A DNA stretch of 5,033 bases from an uncultured bacterium (GTDB taxonomy: Bacteria > Actinomycetota > Actinomycetes > S36-B12): positions 1 through 5,033 of the forward strand of contig CAJBMR010000035.1 in assembly GCA_903954205.1 (NCBI GenBank). Reading direction: 5' to 3'. The position numbers and the translations under genes were made by a program. Positions 1-5,033 of this stretch are shown piece by piece; position 1 is the stretch's first letter, and each line of letters opens with the position of its first letter. Below the pieces are notes generated by a model, which had not been told where the DNA came from, made no database searches, and was given only the letters and a program-made list of their open reading frames with translations.

Positions 1-1110
1 CTCGACGTACTTGCCGGCCACCCAATGGGATTGGGGCTCGATCCCTACGGCGCGGCACAGGCCCGCGAGCTCATCGACCGACGTCGCCGGCGTGATGTCG
101 CGCCCCACCGCCTCAGACACGGAGCCGTAGAAGTCGATCTCGGGCCACTCGCCGGAGAGGTCGTGCACGCTGCCGTCGGCATGGACGACCTCGAGGGTCC
201 CGGTGGCCGCGAGCGCAGCCTCCTGGATGATCTCCCGCGTGATGCGCGCGACATCGCGATAGTCGGCGTAGGCGGCGTAGAACTCCAGGGCAACGTACTC
301 GGGCGAGTGAGTCGAGTCGACGCCCTCATTGCGGAAGTTGCGATTGATCTCGAAGACGCGCTCGAGCCCGCCGACCAGTGCGCGCTTCAAGAAGAGCTCG
401 GGAGCGATGCGCAGGTAGAGCTCTAGGTCGAGTGCGTGTGAGCGCGTGACGAAGGGGCGCGCAGCAGCACCTCCCTGCTGCGCCTGGAGTATGGGCGTCT
501 CGATCTCGAGAAAGCCACGTTCGGCGAGGCTGCGCCGCACGCTCGCCTCAGCGGTCACGCGCATGCGCGCCATCTCGCGGGCTTCCGGGCGCACGATGAG
601 GTCGACGTAGCGCTGACGGACTCGGTTCTCCTCCGAGAGCGCCTTATGCGCGACGGGTAGTGGGCGCAGTGCCTTGGTGGCCATACGCCACTCATCGGCC
701 ATCACCGAGAGTTCACCGCGCTTGGAGGTGATGACCTCACCGGAGACGAAGACGTGATCTCCGATGTCGACGAGCTGCTTCCACTCCTCCAGCGCGGTCT
801 CACCCACGGATGCGAGGGAGAGCATTGCCTGGAGCTCGGTGCCGTCTCCTGCCCGAAGGGTCGCAAAGCAGAGTTTGCCGGTGTTGCGCTGGAAGATGAC
901 CCGGCCGGCGACGCCCACGCGATCCCCCGTGGCCACATCGACGTCGAGATCCGGATACGCCGCGCGCACCTGAGCGATGGTGTGTGTGACCGGCAGGCGG
1001 ACGGCGTAGGGCTCGCGGCCACTGGCGAGCAGGCGATCGCGCTTGTCTCGGCGCACGCGCATCTGCTCTGGCAGATCCTCCGCGGGATCCTGCGCGTCGT
1101 CGTCGGTCAC
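1..1110 (-). CDS. lysS: Lysyl-tRNA synthetase, class II (3' end outside window)
   Basis: LysS charges tRNA-Lys with lysine using ATP in the cytoplasm. The first 370 residues are visible; the family usually has about 500, so roughly the last 130, including class II motif 3, lie beyond the left edge. An acidic N-terminal tail is followed by a helix (MRVRRDKRDRLLASG, 17-31), an OB-fold anticodon-binding domain (about 62-145), the linker KALRPLP and RVRQRYVDLIVRPEAREM (163-180), then the catalytic core. The core shows motif 1 ending in ETP (204-206), GGAAARPF (213-220), LYLRIAPELFLKR (231-243) and motif 2 RVFEINRNFRNEG (251-263) with the ATP-contacting Arg260. Glu276 and Tyr278 in LEFYAAYADY match lysine-binding positions known from E. 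coli LysRS. The GTG start at 1108-1110 lies 14 nt after the coaX stop and has no clear Shine-Dalgarno; the in-frame ATG at codon 17 (1060-1062) is a possible alternative. The frame is open to the window edge with no disruption. Confidence 0.96.
   Translation of the reverse strand, partial: MTDDDAQDPAEDLPEQMRVRRDKRDRLLASGREPYAVRLPVTHTIAQVRAAYPDLDVDVATGDRVGVAGRVIFQRNTGKLCFATLRAGDGTELQAMLSLASVGETALEEWKQLVDIGDHVFVSGEVITSKRGELSVMADEWRMATKALRPLPVAHKALSEENRVRQRYVDLIVRPEAREMARMRVTAEASVRRSLAERGFLEIETPILQAQQGGAAARPFVTRSHALDLELYLRIAPELFLKRALVGGLERVFEINRNFRNEGVDSTHSPEYVALEFYAAYADYRDVARITREIIQEAALAATGTLEVVHADGSVHDLSGEWPEIDFYGSVSEAVGRDITPATSVDELAGLCRAVGIEPQSHWVAGKYVE
459..483. repeat. 9-bp inverted repeat with 7-nt loop inside lysS
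   Basis: GCGCAGCAG (459-467) and CTGCTGCGC (475-483) are exact reverse complements. On the coding strand the loop reads GGAGGTG, a Shine-Dalgarno-like sequence, but no start codon follows at a usable distance. The sequence encodes AQQGGAAAR, whose GGAAAR is strongly conserved in LysS. Codon choice for these residues is therefore a sufficient explanation, and a function is unproven. Confidence 0.35.
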
Positions 1111-1124
1111 GTGCGCAAGGGTAG

Positions 1125-1882
<758 letters not shown>

Positions 1883-1886
<4 letters not shown>

Positions 1887-2755
1887 TGCGCCTCCCGGAG
1901 GTCGGCACCGATGTCGAGCACCGGCGCGGAGTGAGTCAAGGCTCCCACGGCGACGAAGTCCACTCCCGTCGAGCCCACGGCGGCAGCGTCCACGAGCGTG
2001 AGACCGCCGGAAGCCTCGAGCTGGGCACGTCCAGCGGTACGCCGCACGGCTTCGCTCATCTCATCGGGCGTGAAGTTGTCGAGGAGCACGAGATCGGCGC
2101 CGGCCGCGAGGACATCGTCGAGTTGGTCGAGGGAGTCCACCTCGACCTCGACGGGGACTCCGGGGAAGGCCTCGCGAACCCTCGCGAAGGCAGCGGCCAC
2201 ACCGCCCGCAGAGACGACGTGGTTGTCCTTGACGAGTGCGGCATCCGACAGCGACATGCGGTGGTTGACGCCGCCGCCGCAGCGCACGGCGTACTTCTCC
2301 AGCCTGCGCAGCCCAGGGGTCGTCTTGCGGGTATCGCGCACGCGAGTCGAGGATGCGCCGAGGGCGTCGACCCACTGCCGCGTGGCCGTGGCGATGCCCG
2401 AGAGGTGGCACAGCAGGTTGAGCGCGGTGCGCTCGCCCAGGAGCAGGTCGCGGGTGGGTCCCGTGGCCGAGACGACCACGTCACCGGGACTCACTCGTGT
2501 GCCGTCCTCTATCCATGTGCACGTCACCCGTCCCTGGGCGGCTCGCATCAGTGCCGCGGCGGCGACCGGGGCTCCGGCGATGACACCGGATGCCCGGGCG
2601 ACGAGTTCCAGCGTGCCGCGCGCCTCGGCGTCGACAGTGGCCACCGACGTCACGTCGACCCCCCCATCGAGATCCTCGGCGAGCGCCCGGTCGACGATGT
2701 CGGCCACGGACGCAGGATCCAGGCCCGCGCGGATCAAGCCCTCATCCGGATCCAC
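1883..2755 (-). CDS. nadC: Nicotinate-nucleotide pyrophosphorylase (quinolinate phosphoribosyltransferase, carboxylating)
   Basis: NadC condenses quinolinate with PRPP, releasing CO2 and pyrophosphate, to give nicotinate mononucleotide in de novo NAD synthesis. The 290-residue length is typical. The N-terminal alpha/beta domain contains ALAEDLDGGVDVTS (24-37) and GERTALNLLCHLSGIA (107-122). The barrel domain carries RDTRKTTPGLRRLEKYAV (140-157), GGGVNHRMSLSDAALVKDNH (160-179), EVEVDS (203-208), LLDNF (224-228), LEASGGLT (246-253) and VDFVAVGALTHS (265-276). Arg109, Arg143, Lys144, His165, Arg166, Lys176, Glu205 and Asp226 correspond to substrate-binding or catalytic positions known in the family. 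The start is GTG at 2753-2755, chosen because AGGGAGG lies eight bases upstream. The gene overlaps the nadB end by 14 nt in another frame and ends in the GTGA overlap with coaX. A run of seven G on the coding strand encodes the Gly-Gly at 31-32. Confidence 0.97.
1891..1896 (-). promoter_or_regulatory. Shine-Dalgarno of coaX
   Basis: On the minus strand GGGAGG ends four bases before the coaX GTG. It lies inside the last codons of nadC and, together with the GTGA stop/start overlap, supports the chosen GTG start and translational coupling. The spacing is slightly short but workable. Confidence 0.75.
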
Positions 2756-4385
2756 TCATCTCACCTCCCTGGACGGGCGCACGCTCGGTGACGATGTCGC
2801 CATCCGAGGTAAGCCGTGACACGAGCCGCACGCGCCAGTGGTCATCATCGCGATCCGGGAAGTCCTCACGCCAGTGCGACCCGCGGGTCTCCTCACGCAA
2901 GCGCGCCTGGTGCACGAGCACCCTCGCGACGACGTGCAGATTGGTCGATTCCCAGTCGTCAGTGCAGGGCACCCCCGAGGTCATCGATGCAATCTCCTCC
3001 AGGGTCCGAGATACGCGCGCGAGGGAGTCCGCGCTGCGCAAGACGCTCGCCTCCTCGCTCATGACCTGCTGCACGCCTCGGCGACCCACACCTGTGATGA
3101 GAGGCGCAGAGGAATTCAGCGGTAGCGCAGGGAGGGAGGACCGTGTGTCCCCCTCGAGCGCGCGACCGATGCGCGCAGCGAAGACAAGACCCTCGAGTAG
3201 GGAATTGGATGCGAGCCGATTCGCCCCGTGTACGCCGGTGCAGGCCACCTCACCACATGCAAAGAGACCGGGAATCGAGGCACGCCCGTCCAGATCGGTC
3301 AAGACGCCGCCGGAGGCGTAGTGGGACGCAGGCGAGACAGGGATGAGTTCGTTGACCGGATCGATCCCATGTGAACGACAGGAGGCGAGGATCGTCGGGA
3401 ACCTCTCCTCCCACAGACGCGCACCGAACATCCGGCCGTCCAGCCACACGTGCTGCTCGCCCGTATCGATCATCCGTCGCTTGATAGCGCGGGCCACCAC
3501 ATCGCGGGGCGCGAGCTCAGCCATGGGGTGGATGTCGATCATGAATCGCTCGCCCGCCGAGTCGAGGAGAAAGGCACCTTCACCACGCACGGCTTCCGAG
3601 ACCAGAGGCTGCTGGCCGCGCGCACGCGGACCGAGCCACATCACGGTGGGATGGAACTGCACGAACTCGAGGTCGGCTACCTCGGCCCCGGCGCGCAGGG
3701 CCAGGGCAACCCCATCGCCAGTGGCCACCGCCGGGTTCGTCGTCTGGGCGAAGACCTGACCGAAGCCCCCGGTGGCGAGTACCACCACAGGCGCGAGTGC
3801 GGCGCCGACACCGTCGCGCTGACCCTGCCCCATGACGTGCAGCGTCACCCCCTGGGCCCCCCCGTCCTCGTCGCGCAGCAGGTCCAGGACGAGCGCACCC
3901 TCGATGAGCTCGATGCCGGGGTCGAGGGCGACCGCGGCCACGAGCGCCCGCGAGATCTCGGCGCCTGTGGCGTCGCCGCCGGCGTGGGCGATGCGATCGC
4001 GATGATGTCCGCCCTCGCGGGTCAAAGCGATGGCTCCGGAGGCATCCAGGTCAAAGTGGGCGCCGAGGCCGATCAGATTGCGGACGCAGTCGGGGCCCTC
4101 GGTGACGAGCGCCGCCACCGCATCGACATCGCACAGACCGGCACCCGCGACGAGGGTGTCGTGCAGATGCTCCTCGGGGGTGTCGTCATCCGCGAGCGCC
4201 GCGGCGATACCGCCCTGCGCCCACCGGGTGGAGCCCTCCTCGACGCGACCCTTCGTCACGAGCAAGACGGTGCGGCCGGTGCGGCGGGCATGGAGCGCGG
4301 CGGTGAGCCCAGCCACTCCCGAGCCCACGATGACCACGTCACCGCGTGCAGTCCACCCGGGAGTGGGTGCGAGGAGGGAGCTCAT
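2742..4385 (-). CDS. nadB: L-aspartate oxidase
   Basis: NadB is an FAD enzyme that oxidises L-aspartate to iminoaspartate, passed to quinolinate synthase NadA in NAD synthesis; oxygen or fumarate can accept the electrons. Its 547 residues match the usual 530-550. The FAD Rossmann motif is VVIVGSGVAGLTAALHARR (17-35), followed by STRWAQGGIAAA (52-63), EGGHHRDRIAHAGGDATG (124-141) and VVLATGGFGQVF (201-212). The substrate region has FHPT (244-247), EAVRGEGAFL (264-273) and the Arg294 of APRDVV, with HYASGG (355-360) and VHGANRLASNSLLEG (385-399). Arg294, His355 and Arg390 correspond to active-site positions of E. coli NadB. HGANR and the motif spacing favour NadB over the related SdhA and FrdA flavoproteins. 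A helical C-terminal domain follows. The ATG start forms an ATGA overlap with panC; only a weak GGTGGTGG precedes it three bases away, so translation probably depends on coupling to panC. No NadA gene is in the window. Confidence 0.97.
   Translation of the reverse strand: MSSLLAPTPGWTARGDVVIVGSGVAGLTAALHARRTGRTVLLVTKGRVEEGSTRWAQGGIAAALADDDTPEEHLHDTLVAGAGLCDVDAVAALVTEGPDCVRNLIGLGAHFDLDASGAIALTREGGHHRDRIAHAGGDATGAEISRALVAAVALDPGIELIEGALVLDLLRDEDGGAQGVTLHVMGQGQRDGVGAALAPVVVLATGGFGQVFAQTTNPAVATGDGVALALRAGAEVADLEFVQFHPTVMWLGPRARGQQPLVSEAVRGEGAFLLDSAGERFMIDIHPMAELAPRDVVARAIKRRMIDTGEQHVWLDGRMFGARLWEERFPTILASCRSHGIDPVNELIPVSPASHYASGGVLTDLDGRASIPGLFACGEVACTGVHGANRLASNSLLEGLVFAARIGRALEGDTRSSLPALPLNSSAPLITGVGRRGVQQVMSEEASVLRSADSLARVSRTLEEIASMTSGVPCTDDWESTNLHVVARVLVHQARLREETRGSHWREDFPDRDDDHWRVRLVSRLTSDGDIVTERAPVQGGEMSGSG
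2764..2770 (-). promoter_or_regulatory. Shine-Dalgarno of nadC
   Basis: AGGGAGG on the minus strand lies eight bases before the nadC GTG and decides that start. It is embedded in the last codons of nadB (Gln-Gly-Gly-Glu-Met). It is the strongest ribosome-binding site seen in the window, so nadC may be translated at least as well as nadB. Confidence 0.85.
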
Positions 4386-5033
4386 GCACCACCACCGAGT
4401 TCGACCGGTGCGTTGTCGATGAGTCTCGTGCCGTCCAGGTGTACGGCGACGACCAATCGACCGTCACCCCGATGGGGTGACGGTCCGAGTTCATGGTCGG
4501 TCACGGCGACGTAGTCGATCTGCATCCCACTGGACTCGAGCACCTCGCGCGCCGCGCCGATGACCGATGCAGCCCCCAGCCCAGCCGCCTGCTGACCCGC
4601 GGTGAGCGCCCGCGGGATGGCGCCAGCCTGCGTTCGCGCGGCGTCGGAGAGGTAGCGATTGCGGCTGCTCATCGCCAGTCCATCCGGCTCGCGCACCGTC
4701 GGCACGCCGATGACCTCGACGCGGAAGTCCAGGGCGCGCACCATGTCGCGGATGAGCACGAGTTGCTGGTAGTCCTTTTCGCCAAACAACGCGAGATCCG
4801 GCCGAGTCATGTGGAGGAGTTTGGCCACCACCGTAAGCACACCGGCGAAGTGTCCGGGTCGACTCGCTCCCTCGAGGATGCTGCCGCGGGGACCCGGTTC
4901 GATCGTGATGCCGAGCTCCGCGCCGCCGTATACCTCCGCGACCGCCGGGGCGAAGACGATGTCCACACCGTTGCGCTCGCAGATGGCGATGTCTGCATCG
5001 AGTGTGCGCGGATAGCGGTCGAAGTCTTCCCCA
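4382..5033 (-). CDS. panC: Pantothenate synthetase (pantoate--beta-alanine ligase), 5' end outside window
   Basis: PanC joins pantoate and beta-alanine through a pantoyl-adenylate, using ATP, to give pantothenate. The last 216 residues are visible (numbered here from the right edge). Since the family has about 280-310 residues, roughly 70-90 N-terminal residues, including the HIGH-type nucleotide-binding motif, are missing. The visible part opens with GEDFDRYPRTLDADI, continues with VDIVFAPAVAEVYG (23-36), SILEGASRPGHFAGVLTVVA (51-70), FGEKDYQQLVLIRDMV (83-98) and PTVREPDGLAMSSRNRYLS (111-129), and ends with a C-terminal domain closing in TRLIDNAPVELGGGA. KDYQQ and MSSRN contain the Lys, Ser and Arg positions that contact ATP and the adenylate in the M. 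tuberculosis enzyme. A GTG at 4964-4966 (residue 23) is not the true start, because conserved PanC sequence continues upstream of it to the edge. The stop overlaps the nadB ATG. A perfect 12-bp hairpin lies within codons 183-192. Confidence 0.96.
   Translation of the reverse strand, partial: GEDFDRYPRTLDADIAICERNGVDIVFAPAVAEVYGGAELGITIEPGPRGSILEGASRPGHFAGVLTVVAKLLHMTRPDLALFGEKDYQQLVLIRDMVRALDFRVEVIGVPTVREPDGLAMSSRNRYLSDAARTQAGAIPRALTAGQQAAGLGAASVIGAAREVLESSGMQIDYVAVTDHELGPSPHRGDGRLVVAVHLDGTRLIDNAPVELGGGA
4389..4396 (-). promoter_or_regulatory. Weak ribosome-binding site candidate of nadB
   Basis: GGTGGTGG on the minus strand ends three bases before the nadB ATG and encodes part of the C-terminal Gly run of PanC. 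It is only a partial match to the anti-Shine-Dalgarno and sits too close to the start. Re-initiation at the ATGA overlap is the likelier way nadB is translated. Confidence 0.3.
4459..4485. repeat. Perfect 12-bp inverted repeat with 3-nt loop inside panC
   Basis: The arms GACCGTCACCCC (4459-4470) and GGGGTGACGGTC (4474-4485) are exact reverse complements separated by GAT. In the mRNA this would form a very stable GC-rich hairpin with loop AUC, within panC codons 183-192 (GPSPHRGDGR). This is a surface-loop segment I believe varies between PanC proteins, just before the conserved GRLVVA-type strand. The repeat ends 73 bases before the nadB start codon. No T tract follows on the minus strand, so it is not a standard intrinsic terminator. 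It could be an mRNA structure, an operator for an unknown dimeric regulator, or neutral. Confidence 0.7.

Noticed and set aside
25..426. 133-codon plus-strand open frame near the left edge
   Set aside because: It is opposite the well-conserved motif 2 region of lysS, and its translation resembles no family I know.
1931..2819. Long overlapping plus-strand open frames (286 and 273 codons) opposite nadC
   Set aside because: They lie antisense to a complete, motif-rich nadC. Their translations are low-complexity Arg/Ser/Ala/Pro-rich text with no recognisable domain, as expected from high-G+C shadow frames.
4459..4485. The panC palindrome as an intrinsic terminator
   Set aside because: No T-rich tract follows on either strand and it lies inside a coding region 73 nt before nadB, so termination there would truncate panC.
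3450..4514. 354-codon plus-strand open frame opposite nadB and panC
   Set aside because: It is antisense to conserved nadB sequence, has no recognisable motif, and spans a panC/nadB junction. It is best explained by scarce stop codons at high G+C.
4382..4966. A short PanC starting at the GTG at 4964-4966
   Set aside because: Conserved PanC residues (GEDFDRYPRTLDAD) continue in frame upstream to the window edge, so the gene is simply cut by the window.

Overview
This is a compact, high-G+C block (about two thirds G+C by eye) of bacterial chromosome with every gene on the minus strand. Protein motifs and gene order point to an Actinomycetota bacterium. The CoaX carries the GTSTN variant and the RPRSPIGKNTVE segment I associate with actinobacteria, and LysS carries an actinobacterial-type linker (RVRQRYVDLIVRPEAREM). 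The order panC - (nad genes) - coaX - lysS resembles the panC-panD-coaX-...-lysS block known from Mycobacterium. I cannot name the genus.

In transcription order (right to left) the layout is: panC, pantothenate synthetase, with its 5' end outside the window (4382-5033); nadB, L-aspartate oxidase (2742-4385); nadC, quinolinate phosphoribosyltransferase (1883-2755); coaX, type III pantothenate kinase (1125-1886); and lysS, class II lysyl-tRNA synthetase, with its 3' end outside the window (1-1110). The junctions are very tight: an ATGA overlap for panC/nadB, 14 nt for nadB/nadC, a GTGA overlap for nadC/coaX, and a 14-nt gap for coaX/lysS. No non-coding stretch exceeds 14 bases and no internal terminator is recognisable, so one polycistronic, translationally coupled mRNA is the natural reading.

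The block joins two cofactor pathways. PanC and CoaX act in pantothenate and coenzyme A synthesis: PanC makes pantothenate and CoaX phosphorylates it. NadB and NadC act in de novo NAD synthesis from aspartate: NadB makes iminoaspartate and NadC converts quinolinate to nicotinate mononucleotide. The two partner enzymes of these pathways, PanD (aspartate decarboxylase) and NadA (quinolinate synthase), are not in the window. LysS is a housekeeping translation gene that appears to ride at the end of the unit.

I see no mobile element, CRISPR array, RNA gene or defence-type system. The one structural signal that the genes do not explain is a perfect 12-bp inverted repeat with a 3-nt loop inside the 3' part of panC, about 74 nt upstream of the nadB start. 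Everything else is conventional, and the window does not appear to contain an undescribed system.
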